A stretch of 64,000 nt of DNA from an uncultured Lachnospiraceae bacterium (GTDB lineage: Bacteria > Bacillota > Clostridia > Lachnospirales > Lachnospiraceae): assembly GCA_947625775.1 (NCBI GenBank), contig CANQPM010000012.1, forward strand, positions 1 to 64,000, written 5' to 3'. The position numbers and the translations under genes are program-made. Under the pieces are notes generated by a model. It ran no database searches, had not been told where the DNA came from, and saw only the letters and a program-made list of their open reading frames with translations. Positions within the stretch are counted from its first letter, which is position 1; each line of letters starts with the position of its first letter. Positions 32,192 to 41,791 of this stretch are shown in pieces.

Positions 32192-33336
32192 TTAAAAATA
32201 TACCTCTCAGCCGTAAAAAGCCAGCTCCTGTACGGCAGCAGCTTTATTCCGCTTCTATGCGCCTGCAGCAAAAACACCATAAAAAACACAATGCATATTC
32301 CCGCCACGGCAAGCTTAATTTTTCTCCTCAGCGCCCCGTCGTCAATCAGGCTTATCATCAGGGGAATCATAAAAAGCTGCGAAACGCTGAAATAATACGC
32401 AATTCTCGTCACCACTGGCAGAAATGAAAAAAACGTACACACGGCAAACGCCAGAATGTTCAAATGCCCATACAGGCACAGCTCCCTCTTAGCCCTCTCC
32501 GAAAAACGTCCATTAAGCCTATCCCTCGAATACCACATAAACCAGCAGTAAAACGCAACCACTACGGATATCCTGATTACGCTCACCATATTTATGGAAT
32601 TGCCAAGAAACTCCGTATTTTTGTACGACGGATAAAGCGCAAGCGCAAGTTTCATCACCAAATCCCTGCCCACAAAGCAGGCTGCGCCAAAAATAACTCC
32701 TGCTATTATATAAACCCTTTTCCATTCAAATGACGCCGCCCAATATACAGGTATCACAAGCAGCGCCGACTTGTGAAAAAACGCCGCAAAAACAATCAAA
32801 AATATAAATTTGAGCCAGTCCCTTTCAAGCACATACCTCATAGAATACAGCGCAATTGCAAGCGCCAGGTAATACCTGACTGTATTATACGTCTGAAAAT
32901 AAAATCCCAGCGTCATAAACAAAAAAAATGACTGCTCAAATGATACGCTCTGCTGATACAAGGACTTTAAAAAAATATATATTGTGGCAAACGCAAACAC
33001 GGCAAACATAAGCTCATAACACTCAAACCCGACAAGCCCATATACAAGCCGCACCAGAATATTAAACCCTGCCTCCGTGACAACGTAACCGCCGACGTAA
33101 GCCTCATGCGCCGTCTGGGCATACTGCCCATAATCATTTCCTATTCCAAATCTAAGCGCCGAACAGGCAGACAGTATCACAAATATTCCGCATAAAAGCA
33201 GCCTGTCCTGCGCGCTTTGGCGGATACGCTGCCCATTTACAAAGCTGTATGCGCATGGAGCGCCTGTTTTTGCTGCCATAACACATGTTATTATCGCAAT
33301 TGCCAGATAAAATATTATAGACAATGCCCTGTCCAA
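32188..33336 (-). CDS. EpsG-like polysaccharide polymerase
   Basis: 382 residues, about 10 membrane segments, matching the EpsG family of Wzy-like polymerases that join repeat units outside the membrane. Visible: an N-terminal anchor (IIFYLAIAIITCVMAA), LRFGIGNDYGQYAQ (the conserved RxxxGxDY block), GFYFQTYNTVRYYLALAIALYSMRYVL and FHKSALLVIPVYW (conserved HKSALL). The only in-frame start near AAGGAGG is TTG at 33336, 11 bases away; an ATG closer to it is out of frame and opens only a short frame. The stop overlaps the downstream GT2 start. It is the best polymerase candidate of the operon. Confidence 0.8.
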   Translation of the reverse strand: MDRALSIIFYLAIAIITCVMAAKTGAPCAYSFVNGQRIRQSAQDRLLLCGIFVILSACSALRFGIGNDYGQYAQTAHEAYVGGYVVTEAGFNILVRLVYGLVGFECYELMFAVFAFATIYIFLKSLYQQSVSFEQSFFLFMTLGFYFQTYNTVRYYLALAIALYSMRYVLERDWLKFIFLIVFAAFFHKSALLVIPVYWAASFEWKRVYIIAGVIFGAACFVGRDLVMKLALALYPSYKNTEFLGNSINMVSVIRISVVVAFYCWFMWYSRDRLNGRFSERAKRELCLYGHLNILAFAVCTFFSFLPVVTRIAYYFSVSQLFMIPLMISLIDDGALRRKIKLAVAGICIVFFMVFLLQAHRSGIKLLPYRSWLFTAERYIFK

Positions 33337-33352
33337 CGCGCCATAATCCTCC

Positions 33353-34150
33353 TTATTTAAACTGTTTTACCGACTCAATGCCCTTTTTCATCAGCTTAAG
33401 CGCCGCCTCTTTAGGTATCTCCACGCACATTTCCTTTCCATGCGCGGCGATAAACCTCACCGCCATAGGATAGGCCAACACACCATAAAGGAAATGGTAC
33501 AAAACCCCTCTGTCAATAAAAAATTTCTCAGTGTAGCCCTTAAACCATGTCGATTCACGCTCGCGCTCATATCCAAGCTCCACAGGCACCGCGTACACCT
33601 TAAGCCCATGCTTTAAACAGTCCCTCAGAAACAGGCTGTCCTCCCCGTTGCTGTATTTAGCGCCGCCGCCAAACAGCAGCGAAAACGTAATGTTTTCCGC
33701 CACAAGCTTTTCACGCTTTACGGCAAATGAATAAGTCGGATAACGCCCCGCATTCCAGATGTGAACCCTATGGTATCTCCTCGTGTAGTATGTAAAGCGG
33801 CTGTCGGCAACCCTCATATTGAACAGCAGGAAATCCGCCTCGGGGTGCTCCTTAAACTGGTTTAAAATCTTCTCCTCATATCCGCTGTTGTACACGATAT
33901 CCTCATCGGCAAAGAGCACGATATCGCCGCTTGCCCTCATCAGCGCATTGTTGCGGCTAAGCCCCACGCCTCTTTCCTCAAAGCTGTAGCACTTGACCTG
34001 CTTTCTGCCCGTCTTGCAGCTCCGCTCATATTCCCTGTAGCCAAAATGCTCTGTCTGGTTAATTATTATCGCGTCGCTTTCAAGCCCCATGCGCTCAGCC
34101 AATGTAAAAATATCCTCATTCACAGCCGATATCAATACCTGTAATCTCAT
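33353..34150 (-). CDS. GT2-like glycosyltransferase
   Basis: 265 residues, GT-A type: LQVLISAVNEDIF, a binding loop with RGVGLSRNNALMRASGDIVLFADEDIVY (the ADED acids probably coordinate metal), and FGGGAKYSNGEDSLFLRDCL, where ED is the usual base region. The ATG at 34150 has GGGAGG upstream; an upstream extension would run into the neighbouring gene. The start overlaps the Wzz-like stop region by only a few bases of spacing. It is part of the exopolysaccharide operon, between the chain-length protein and the polymerase. Confidence 0.8.
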   Translation of the reverse strand: MRLQVLISAVNEDIFTLAERMGLESDAIIINQTEHFGYREYERSCKTGRKQVKCYSFEERGVGLSRNNALMRASGDIVLFADEDIVYNSGYEEKILNQFKEHPEADFLLFNMRVADSRFTYYTRRYHRVHIWNAGRYPTYSFAVKREKLVAENITFSLLFGGGAKYSNGEDSLFLRDCLKHGLKVYAVPVELGYERERESTWFKGYTEKFFIDRGVLYHFLYGVLAYPMAVRFIAAHGKEMCVEIPKEAALKLMKKGIESVKQFK

Positions 34151-34154
34151 CAAC

Positions 34155-35192
34155 CTACCTCCCAAAATACAGCCTTGTCCAGCCCTTGTCCGCCTCGGCA
34201 AGCACGGCGCCGCTGACATTATATCCCAGCAGCCCAAGCTGGTTTATTTCGTCCGCAATGCGCTGCCTGCAGGGCACTCCAAACGGAATGGCAATTATTA
34301 CCTCCTGTCCCTTCATGCCGCCCTTTTTATCAAGCGTTTCCACACATGTTTTATCATCTAATATATTAAGCCCGCTAAGCTTTTTTACAAACTCGCCCGC
34401 AATCCGATTGTCAAAGGCATCGGCAAACACAAGCTTTTTTGCCGCCCCAGATGCAGCCGCAAGCGCCTCAGTGAGCATTTTTTCCTGCCGCCCGTCAGCA
34501 TTATTCTTATCCGAATAGAGCAGCCCGTATGCGGGTATAGCAAAATATTTGCGTATATCCTCTTTAGTGTATATGCAGTCGCCCATGCAAAACCTGAATA
34601 CAAACACAAATACACCGACGCAAAGCAATACCGCAGCTCCAAGCAGCGCCGCGCGCCAGGCAAAAAACTGCACCTGCGCCTCTTTTATCCCTAAATCCTC
34701 TATCTGATAAATACTGTCAAATTCCTCCATCATCGTGCCAAAACGTTCAAGCGAAGCCTTCAAAGCCTTGCTCACCTTATCTACTGTTTCAGAGTCCTCG
34801 CCCTCAACCGTAATCGTCAGGTAACGCACATCCGATAAAATATCTGCCGTTATCATATTTTTGACGGCATCACGCTCATACCCTGCGCCAAGAAGCTCCA
34901 TCGCATTGCCCAGTATAAGGTCTGTCGCAACTACATCATTCCACGTAAAATCATTGTAATAATCCTTAGCCTCAAGCCTTCCGTCAGCAAAATCAATGTA
35001 ATATTCCGTCTCCGATATATATGACGGCGATGCCAGATCAATAAATGCTAAAAGCAAATTAAGACCGCTGCCTATCACGGCACCAGTCACAGCCAGCGTC
35101 AGCATAAGCGGCAGACGCTTTACAAAGCAGGTAAACAGCGCCCTGCTGTCTATTCCCTCGTGCTGTATTCTTTCGCTATCAGTATAAGCCAT
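34155..35192 (-). CDS. Wzz/CpsC-like chain-length protein with degenerate kinase-like tail
   Basis: 345 residues. Two membrane segments (about 26-50 and 180-203) flank an extracytoplasmic loop, the layout of Wzz/YveK co-polymerases. After the second segment about 140 residues resemble the start of a CpsD/EpsB tyrosine kinase (KYFAIPAYGLLYSDK, KKLVFADAFDNRIAGEF, EVIIAIPFGVP, YNVSGAVLAEADKG). No Walker A GKS/GKT loop and no Tyr-rich tail are present. It may be a pseudo-kinase that only modulates chain length. The ATG at 35192 follows AGAGGA closely; 35204 is the alternative. Confidence 0.75.
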   Translation of the reverse strand: MAYTDSERIQHEGIDSRALFTCFVKRLPLMLTLAVTGAVIGSGLNLLLAFIDLASPSYISETEYYIDFADGRLEAKDYYNDFTWNDVVATDLILGNAMELLGAGYERDAVKNMITADILSDVRYLTITVEGEDSETVDKVSKALKASLERFGTMMEEFDSIYQIEDLGIKEAQVQFFAWRAALLGAAVLLCVGVFVFVFRFCMGDCIYTKEDIRKYFAIPAYGLLYSDKNNADGRQEKMLTEALAAASGAAKKLVFADAFDNRIAGEFVKKLSGLNILDDKTCVETLDKKGGMKGQEVIIAIPFGVPCRQRIADEINQLGLLGYNVSGAVLAEADKGWTRLYFGR

Positions 35193-35212
35193 TTTTCCTC
35201 TCATTCCGCTGA

Positions 35213-36604
35213 TTAATTTTCAAGCTTGTCCTCGTTTTTTATGGCAGTCACCTGATTTTCGTCAATTCCCTCAGTGCTGTCAGCCTGGAACAAAATCTTG
35301 AGCGTAAGCAGCATCAGCTTTAAATCAAGCCATACGCTGTAATTTTCAATGTAAAAAAGGTCAAGCTTCAGCTTGTCATACGGCGTAGTATTATACTTTC
35401 CGTAAATCTGCGCGTAGCCCGCAAGCCCCGCCTTAACCTTTGTCCTGAACACAAACTCGGGCATGTCCTCCTGGTACTTCTTTATGATCTCAGGCCGCTC
35501 AGGTCTTGGCCCGATAAATGACATCTCACCTTTGAGTATGTTAAAGAGCTGCGGAAGCTCGTCAATCCTTACCTTTCTTATAAATTTTCCTATCGGCGTG
35601 ATACGGTTGTCATTTTTGGACGCAAGCCTCGCCACGCCGTCTTTTTCGGCATCCGTCCTCATGCTCCTGAATTTGAGTATCTCAAACTCCTTCATATCGC
35701 GCGTACAGCGCACCTGCTTGTAAAGCACCGGTCCTTTGTCATACAGTTTGATAATAACAGCCGTTATCAGCATAATGGGCGATGTTACCACAATCAGTAT
35801 CACCGAACACACAACATCAATGGCACGCTTAACTACCCTCTGTTCAATAGTCATAGAGTATTCTCTCGTCAAAAGTATAGGCGTATCAAACAGATGAAGC
35901 TTATCGGCTCCCTGAATCATAATGTCAGGAATTTTAGGCATCATATAAATTCTTATGCTTTTGCTGTAGCAGAATTTTAAAAGCCTGTTCCTGAGCTTCG
36001 TATTTATATCCCAAAGCACTACGCCATCATAGCCCCTGACAATCTCCCTCTCAAGCGCCTCCCTGCCCTCGTCGTCACGCATGCAGCGCACTATATTATA
36101 CTTGTCCCTGCGAGTGGCAAATTTCCCCAGAATATCCTCTATCGGTCTGCCGCCGCTTATAAGCAATAGCTTTTTGGGCGGGAAAAACTGCTGGTAAAGC
36201 CTGTTGCTTATAAAAATCCACACCGCCGAAATCAAAATCTGCGCAATAAACATCAAAATAAGCGGATACGCCGTCACAAACCCCAGCGACAGCAGCGCTA
36301 TCTGAAAATAAGAAATAACGTTCACAAATACAAGCGAAATAACCTGTGAAAAAAACACGTCCATCGCCTTTAAATATCCGACACGCAGACCGCCATACGT
36401 ACCCATGAAAAACAAAAGCAGCAGAAAATATTCCACGGCAAGCAATATAAAGCCGTTCCTGTGGAAGCTTCTCCACATATGGAGCTGCATAATGTCATTG
36501 TAAACATTTATCCACACATAGACATAGACTGCCGTATGAAAAAGCAGCCCAATCAATGACATCTGCAATATAATTGTCCTCTTTGCCGCCTCTAAACGCT
36601 TCAT
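35213..36604 (-). CDS. Polyprenyl glycosylphosphotransferase (initiating enzyme)
   Basis: 463 residues, WbaP/EpsE type. Transfers a sugar-1-phosphate to undecaprenyl phosphate at the membrane and starts the repeat unit. Four N-terminal membrane segments (within 1-145), a CoA-binding-like middle (LLISGGRPIEDILGKF), a membrane-inserting helix (VVCSVILIVVTSPIMLITAVII) and the catalytic domain: ILKFRSMRTDAEKDG, RKVRIDELPQLFNILKGEMSFIGPRPERPE (catalytic DE and basic GPRP loop), and FRTKVKAGLAGYAQIYGKY. GGAGG precedes the ATG. It defines the gene set as a Wzx/Wzy-type pathway. Confidence 0.92.
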   Translation of the reverse strand: MKRLEAAKRTIILQMSLIGLLFHTAVYVYVWINVYNDIMQLHMWRSFHRNGFILLAVEYFLLLLFFMGTYGGLRVGYLKAMDVFFSQVISLVFVNVISYFQIALLSLGFVTAYPLILMFIAQILISAVWIFISNRLYQQFFPPKKLLLISGGRPIEDILGKFATRRDKYNIVRCMRDDEGREALEREIVRGYDGVVLWDINTKLRNRLLKFCYSKSIRIYMMPKIPDIMIQGADKLHLFDTPILLTREYSMTIEQRVVKRAIDVVCSVILIVVTSPIMLITAVIIKLYDKGPVLYKQVRCTRDMKEFEILKFRSMRTDAEKDGVARLASKNDNRITPIGKFIRKVRIDELPQLFNILKGEMSFIGPRPERPEIIKKYQEDMPEFVFRTKVKAGLAGYAQIYGKYNTTPYDKLKLDLFYIENYSVWLDLKLMLLTLKILFQADSTEGIDENQVTAIKNEDKLEN

Positions 36605-36635
36605 CCGCAGCCTCCAAAGTCACATTAAACCTAAC

Positions 36636-37397
36636 CTAAATCCGCCTTAACACCGCCCGAATCGCCCAAAAACACATACAGTAAAGGCTTTTTATTATCG
36701 AAAGCCCCTCCTGGCTCCTGTACAAATTCCAAATGCGCCTTATGGCTACCAGCTTATTTGATGACAGAGTGCCCTCGCTTCTCCTGTATTTTACAAGTGC
36801 CCTGTCCAAGCCGTACCCTGCACCGTATTTTTTAAGTATATGCCACCATGTCGCCGTGTCCTCGCTCTCAATCTGCGGCATATATATATCTTCCCTGTCT
36901 ATCTTATCCGTGTCAATCATCACAGTGGAGGTAAAAATTGTCGTATTTTTCAGCGCCTGCCTGTAGCTAATCGTCTGCGGCACATGGACTGTCTTACCAA
37001 GCCCTATTCCCTGCTCGTCTGCAAACTCATAGCCCGTAAAAGCAAAACCCGCCTCACGCTCCTCCATAAAGGCAAGCTCGCTTGAAAGCTTATCGCTTTC
37101 CCACAAGTCGTCAGCGTCAAGAAAGCAGATGTACCTGCCCCTTGCCTTCAAAACTCCTGTGTTTCTTGCCGCTGCCGCACCGCCGTTTTTTTCCTGCCTT
37201 ATAAGCTGTATGCGGCTGTCCAATGCCATATAACGTTCAATTATATCACAGCTGTTATCATTGGAACAGTCGTCAACCAGCAAAAGCTCCCACTCAACAA
37301 GGCTCTGCGCCTGTACTGTCCTGATTGTTTCTTCTATAAATTCAGCAGCGTTGTAAACGGGCACTATTACGCTTACAATACACCTGTTATTTTCCAT
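36636..37397 (-). CDS. GT2 glycosyltransferase
   Basis: 253 residues, EpsH/WcaA-like: VSVIVPVYNAAEFI, LLLVDDCSNDNS, GAAAARNTGVLKARGRYICFLDADDLWE with the DADD metal motif, and IESEDTATWWHIL in the acceptor part. The C-terminal YCMCFWAIRAVL helix may touch the membrane. AGGTTAATGAA lies ahead of the ATG. It is separated from the GT2-DPM gene by 9 bases in the same operon. Confidence 0.88.
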   Translation of the reverse strand: MENNRCIVSVIVPVYNAAEFIEETIRTVQAQSLVEWELLLVDDCSNDNSCDIIERYMALDSRIQLIRQEKNGGAAAARNTGVLKARGRYICFLDADDLWESDKLSSELAFMEEREAGFAFTGYEFADEQGIGLGKTVHVPQTISYRQALKNTTIFTSTVMIDTDKIDREDIYMPQIESEDTATWWHILKKYGAGYGLDRALVKYRRSEGTLSSNKLVAIRRIWNLYRSQEGLSIIKSLYCMCFWAIRAVLRRI

Positions 37398-37406
37398 TTC
37401 ATTAAC

Positions 37407-38348
37407 CTAAAATTCTTCCTTCACAAGATATTTCGGCCTGTCCTTGACCTCCATATATAGCTTGCTCATATACTGCCCCATTATGCCGATGCACAAAAGC
37501 TGTACTCCCCCAATAAGCGATATTATACATATAGTCGAAGGCCACCCCGCCACGGGATCGCCATATATAAGCGCCCTCACGAAAATAAACACCATAAACG
37601 CAAACGCCACCACGCAGAATAAAATCCCAAATATCGACGCTATGGAAAGCGGCGCCGTCGAGAAAGCCATAATTCCGTCAAGCGAATACAAAAACAGCTT
37701 CCAGAACGACCACTTCGTCTCGCCAGCCGCCCTCTGCACATTTTCATACTCTATCCATTTAGTGTCATATCCAACCCAGCCGAATATTCCCTTTGAAAAG
37801 CGGTTGTACTCGCGCATGGAAAGTATCGCGTCAGTCACCTGCCTTGTCATCAGGCGGTAATCCCTCGCCCCGTCTACAATCTCCGTCTTTGATATCTTAC
37901 GCATAAGCCCGTAAAAACGCCTTGCAAAAAATGAACGTATCGGCGGCTCGCCTTTCCTGTCGACACGCCTTGTCGCCACCGAGTCATACCCTTCCTCAAT
38001 ATAACCGTACATTTCAGGCAGAATAGACGGCGGATCCTGCAAATCAGCGTCCATAAGCACCGTAAAATCGCCTGTCGCCTTTTCAAGCCCCGCGATAATA
38101 GCCGCCTCCTTGCCGAAATTCCTTGAAAATGATACAAGATGAACCCTCGCATCTTTTTCATGGAGCAGCCGCACAGCCTCAACAGTACCGTCTTTTGATC
38201 CGTCATTTACGAAGATAAACTCAAATTCCACATCTTTATTGTGGAAAAAAGCCTCCTGCTTGACAGCCTCCGCATAAAAAAGCGGCACACTCTCCTCCTC
38301 ATTGTAGCAAGGAACGATAATGCTTAATGTCTTGGTATATTCTTTCAC
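37407..38348 (-). CDS. Bactoprenol-sugar synthase (GtrB/DPM1-like GT2)
   Basis: 313 residues. A GT2 domain of the dolichol-phosphate mannosyltransferase type: LSIIVPCYNEEESVP, IFVNDGSKDGTVE, RNFGKEAAIIAGLEKATGDFTVLMDADLQDPP (DAD motif, LQDPP signature) and DYRLMTRQV. Two membrane helices follow (about 230-250 and 265-290), as in GtrB. It probably loads a sugar on undecaprenyl phosphate for side-branch addition. The GTG at 38348 is chosen: GAGG is 5 bases upstream and it shares a base with the Spo0A-domain gene's TAG, so the two are translationally coupled. Confidence 0.88.
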   Translation of the reverse strand: MKEYTKTLSIIVPCYNEEESVPLFYAEAVKQEAFFHNKDVEFEFIFVNDGSKDGTVEAVRLLHEKDARVHLVSFSRNFGKEAAIIAGLEKATGDFTVLMDADLQDPPSILPEMYGYIEEGYDSVATRRVDRKGEPPIRSFFARRFYGLMRKISKTEIVDGARDYRLMTRQVTDAILSMREYNRFSKGIFGWVGYDTKWIEYENVQRAAGETKWSFWKLFLYSLDGIMAFSTAPLSIASIFGILFCVVAFAFMVFIFVRALIYGDPVAGWPSTICIISLIGGVQLLCIGIMGQYMSKLYMEVKDRPKYLVKEEF

Positions 38349-38743
38349 TACTGCCTCGTTTCCGCGCCGCAACGCGCATTCTCACTTAATATAACACTTT
38401 TCACAATCGCCTCTATGACTTCTGTATTTGTCGGTCTTTCATCAGTGTTTTTGTACATACTTCCAAATACAATCTCCATAGCTTCCTTCTTGCCTCTTGC
38501 CCAGGCTGTTTCGATTGAATTTCTGATAGCCCCCTCAATCTGCTTATCCGTCGTGTCAAACCTGCGGGCTAATTCAGGATATAACAGCTTTGTAACTGAA
38601 TTCAGCGTTTCGGGCTCCATGCATGATATTAGCACTGCCTCCCTGAGATAGCGATAACCTCTCTGCCTTGCCTGAAAGCCAAGACGCAGAAGCAGATACG
38701 TAGAATTCCTGAGAATATCTACCCGTGAATATTCCCGTTCCAT
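38348..38743 (-). CDS. Orphan Spo0A C-terminal DNA-binding domain
   Basis: 131 residues that match only the effector domain of Spo0A. After a short lead (REYSRVDILRNSTYLLLRLG) come ARQRGYRYLREAVLISC, LNSVTKLLYPELARRF and the recognition region DTTDKQIEGAIRNSIETAWARG, which lines up with the Spo0A [21 protein letters not shown] pattern; RPTNTEVIEAIV ends it. The phosphorylated receiver is absent, so activity would not depend directly on the phosphorelay. The gene sits in an exopolysaccharide operon and is coupled to the next gene by TAGTG. It could act as a local regulator at 0A-like boxes or compete with Spo0A. Confidence 0.85.
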   Translation of the reverse strand: MEREYSRVDILRNSTYLLLRLGFQARQRGYRYLREAVLISCMEPETLNSVTKLLYPELARRFDTTDKQIEGAIRNSIETAWARGKKEAMEIVFGSMYKNTDERPTNTEVIEAIVKSVILSENARCGAETRQ

Positions 38744-38771
38744 TTCCAGCACCCCATTCAGACACCAAAAA

Positions 38772-38821
38772 TGTCAAAAAACTTAATACAGCTTCCGAAT
38801 CATAGTCGAGCACTTTCGACA
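38772..38821. promoter_or_regulatory. Two 0A-box-like heptamers ahead of Spo0A-domain gene
   Basis: TGTCAAA on the plus strand (38772-38778) and TGTCGAA on the minus strand (38815-38821) resemble the Spo0A box TGNCGAA. They lie 29-78 bases upstream of the orphan Spo0A-domain gene; the second is inside the end of the fucose synthase gene. Short motifs, so only suggestive. Confidence 0.3.
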
Positions 38822-39741
38822 TTTTCCTTAAACCATTCATACGCCAGACGTATTCCCTCGTCAAGCTCAACCTTATGTGTCCACCCCAGCTTGTGAAGCT
38901 TGCTGACATCCGTAAGCTTTCGCGGCATACCGTCTGGCATATCCTTATTCCATATAATTTCTCCCTCATATCCCACTGTACGCTGCACAGCCTCGGCAAG
39001 CTCTTTTATCGTTACCTCTTTGCCCGTGCCTATATTGACATGCTGCTCGCCTTCATAATTTTCAAGCAGGAAAACACAGGCGTCAGCCATATCGTCAACG
39101 TACAGAAACTCCCTTAAAGGAGTGCCTGTCCCCCACAGCTCCACACTTGGGCTGTTGTTGATTTTGGCGTCATGAAATTTTCTTATCATAGCGGGCATTA
39201 CATGCGAGCCTGACAAATCATAATTGTCATACGGTCCGTACAGATTAGTCGGCATGCAGCTTATGAAATTGTCGCCGTACTGCCGCTTAAAATACTTGCA
39301 CATCTGCATTCCCGAAATCTTGGCGATGGCATACGCCTCATTTGTCTGCTCAAGAGGTCCTGTAAGAAGCGCATCCTCTGGTATCGGCTGCGGCGCAAGC
39401 CTTGGATATATGCAGGTGCTGCCCAGAAACAGCAGCTTTTTTACCCTATAGTCATGCGCGCACTTAATGACATTGCACTGTATCTGCATATTTTCATACG
39501 CGAAATCAGCGGGAGCCGTGTTGTTGGCGTTTATACCGCCTACCTTCGCCGCCGCAAGCACTACAATATCAGGGCGCTCCTTATCAAAAAACTCCCTCAC
39601 GGCAGCCTGATTTGTCAAATCAAGCTCGCTGTGCGTTTTTCCTATAATATTTGTATAGCCCTTTTCCTTTAAGTTTCTTACTATGGCAGAGCCTACAAGT
39701 CCTCTGTGCCCCGCCACATATATTTTGTCCGATTTATTCAT
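38800..39741 (-). CDS. fcl: GDP-L-fucose synthase
   Basis: 313 residues of the short-chain dehydrogenase fold. Converts GDP-4-keto-6-deoxymannose to GDP-L-fucose with NADPH. NADP loop [29 protein letters not shown], catalytic YAIAK (YxxxK), [13 protein letters not shown] and [15 protein letters not shown] all match the family. The ATG at 39741 has AAGG upstream and overlaps the gmd stop by 8 bases, so the two enzymes are coupled. It gives the operon a fucose donor. Confidence 0.95.
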   Translation of the reverse strand: MNKSDKIYVAGHRGLVGSAIVRNLKEKGYTNIIGKTHSELDLTNQAAVREFFDKERPDIVVLAAAKVGGINANNTAPADFAYENMQIQCNVIKCAHDYRVKKLLFLGSTCIYPRLAPQPIPEDALLTGPLEQTNEAYAIAKISGMQMCKYFKRQYGDNFISCMPTNLYGPYDNYDLSGSHVMPAMIRKFHDAKINNSPSVELWGTGTPLREFLYVDDMADACVFLLENYEGEQHVNIGTGKEVTIKELAEAVQRTVGYEGEIIWNKDMPDGMPRKLTDVSKLHKLGWTHKVELDEGIRLAYEWFKENVESARL

Positions 39742-40819
39742 TGCCTTCTCCATTTTTTCTCTTATTTTTATATTCCTCGCAGGACATTCCCGCGATAGAC
39801 CTCAAATCGGCATCCATCATCATTGCGACAAGGCTTTTAAAGTCTACCTTTCTTTTCCAGCCAAGCGCCTTCTCAGCCTTGGCAGGATTACCCCACAAAA
39901 ATTCTACCTCCGCAGGGCGGTAAAATTCAGGATTCACGTCAACAAGAAGCCTGCCTGTTTCGGCGTCATATCCCTTCTCCCTGACGCCCTCGCCCTCCCA
40001 GCGGATGCCAATGCCAAGCTCTGCAAACGCCGCCTCCACGAATTGGCGCACCGTATGCGTCTCATTTGTGGCAAGGACATAATCGCCTGGCGCGTTCTGC
40101 TGCAGCATAAGCCACATGCCCTCCACATAATCGCCCGCAAAGCCCCAGTCCCTTTTAGCGTTCATATTGCCGAGCGAAAGCTTATTCTGCTTTCCCGCTA
40201 TTATATTCGCTATCGCAAGAGTAATCTTTCTCGTGACAAAGTTCTCGCCGCGCCTTGGGGATTCATGGTTAAAGAGAATACCGTTGCAGGCAAACATGTT
40301 GTAAGATTCCCTGTAGTTGACCGTTATCCAATAAGAATAAAGCTTTGCCACACCGTATGGGCTCTTTGGATAAAACGGCGTAGCCTCGCTCTGCGGCGCT
40401 GTCTCGGGAAGACCGCCAAACAACTCAGAGGTCGACGCCTGATAGTACCTGCAGTTGCCGCCGTTTACCCTTATCGCCTCCAAAAGCTTTAATGTGCTCA
40501 CTCCCGTAGCGTCAGCAGTGTATTCAGGCACCTCAAAGGAAACTCCTACATGCGACTGCGCCGCAAGGTTGTACACCTCTGTCGGCCTTATCTCGCCTAT
40601 AATGCGCATAAGGTTTGATGAGTCCGTAGTGTCTGCAAAATGCAGAAAAAACTTTACCTTATTATAATCCGAATTAATCAGATGGTCTATTCTCATAGTG
40701 TTAGATATGCTGTGCCGCCTGATAAGACCGTGCACCTCATATCCCTTCGCAAGCAGGAACTCCGCAAGATAAGAGCCGTCCTGTCCTGTTATGCCTGTAA
40801 TCAACGCTATATTATTCAT
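39734..40819 (-). CDS. gmd: GDP-mannose 4,6-dehydratase
   Basis: 361 residues. Forms GDP-4-keto-6-deoxymannose from GDP-mannose, the first step to GDP-L-fucose. Seen: [21 protein letters not shown] (NADP loop), [34 protein letters not shown] (catalytic Thr/Ser, Glu), [10 protein letters not shown] (YxxxK), [19 protein letters not shown] and [15 protein letters not shown]. Length and motifs are complete. Mannose-side enzymes (ManB, ManC) are not in the window and must be encoded elsewhere. Confidence 0.96.
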   Translation of the reverse strand: MNNIALITGITGQDGSYLAEFLLAKGYEVHGLIRRHSISNTMRIDHLINSDYNKVKFFLHFADTTDSSNLMRIIGEIRPTEVYNLAAQSHVGVSFEVPEYTADATGVSTLKLLEAIRVNGGNCRYYQASTSELFGGLPETAPQSEATPFYPKSPYGVAKLYSYWITVNYRESYNMFACNGILFNHESPRRGENFVTRKITLAIANIIAGKQNKLSLGNMNAKRDWGFAGDYVEGMWLMLQQNAPGDYVLATNETHTVRQFVEAAFAELGIGIRWEGEGVREKGYDAETGRLLVDVNPEFYRPAEVEFLWGNPAKAEKALGWKRKVDFKSLVAMMMDADLRSIAGMSCEEYKNKRKNGEGNE

Positions 40820-40853
40820 TTTTCCTCCCGTTCCGCCTCCCTGGCAGCTGTGA

Positions 40854-41705
40854 TTATTTTAAATATTCGGCAATCGCCTTTTCCCAGTCCGCAAACATAA
40901 AATCCGTCGTAAGCTTAAGCATATAATTTTCAAGTATTGAGTATGCGGGGCGCGGAGCTGATATTCCCGATACGTTTTTGTTGTATTCCTCCGTCGTAAC
41001 TGTCTCCACGACAGTGCTCTTGCCCGCAAGCCTGTATATTTCGCGTGTAAAATCCGCCCAGTTCGTGGAGCCCTCGCAGGTGCCATGGAATAAGCCAAAA
41101 TTATCCGTAGGCAGCAGATACGCTATCGCCCTTGCAAGCTCGTCCGCGCTTGTAGGAGAGCCGAACTGGTCGCCCACGACTGTCACACTGTCATGGTTTT
41201 CGCTCAGCCCGAGCATTGTCCTTACAAAATTTTTGCCGTCGCCGTATAGCCACGCCGTGCGTATGATAAAATATTCTTTCGCAAATTCCTTTACAAAATT
41301 CTCTCCCGCAAGCTTTGTCCTGCCATATACCGCTTGGGGGTTAGGCATATCAAACTCCGTATAGGGCACGCTCGCGCTTCCGTCAAAAACATAATCCGTA
41401 GAGACATGCATAAGCTTTGCCCCGTATCTGGCGGCAGCTATGCTCAGATTTCTCGGTCCGATTGCGTTTATTTTGTACGCATTGTCAATATCCGTCTCGC
41501 AGCCGTTGACATTCGTATGAGCCGCGCAATTTATAATGGCATACGGCTTCACCTCGCCCACAAGCTTATTTACCGCATTGATGTCCGTTATGTCGAGCTG
41601 TCCGACATCCGTATTCACGCACTCATACTCCCTGTCAGCCTCATAAAGCTTATTAATCGCGCGCCCAAGCTGGCCGTTGCAGCCCGTTACGATAATCTTT
41701 TTCAA
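40854..41705 (-). CDS. rfbD: dTDP-4-dehydrorhamnose reductase family protein
   Basis: 283 residues if started at TTG 41705, which has GGAGGAG 5 bases upstream and gives the usual [16 protein letters not shown] start; ATG codons further up lack a ribosome site. Other motifs: [21 protein letters not shown] (catalytic Thr), YGRTKLAGE (YxxxK), IIRTAWLYG. It reduces dTDP-4-keto-6-deoxy-L-mannose to dTDP-L-rhamnose in the canonical pathway. RfbA, RfbB and RfbC are not in this window. It is the most upstream gene of the exopolysaccharide set. Confidence 0.85.
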   Translation of the reverse strand: MKKIIVTGCNGQLGRAINKLYEADREYECVNTDVGQLDITDINAVNKLVGEVKPYAIINCAAHTNVNGCETDIDNAYKINAIGPRNLSIAAARYGAKLMHVSTDYVFDGSASVPYTEFDMPNPQAVYGRTKLAGENFVKEFAKEYFIIRTAWLYGDGKNFVRTMLGLSENHDSVTVVGDQFGSPTSADELARAIAYLLPTDNFGLFHGTCEGSTNWADFTREIYRLAGKSTVVETVTTEEYNKNVSGISAPRPAYSILENYMLKLTTDFMFADWEKAIAEYLK

Positions 41706-41791
41706 ACCAAACTCCTCCATTTCGCGGTATATGAACATTTCGCAGATCTTAGACGGCGTCTTTTACCGTCTTAGCTGCCTGATGTTTTGTT

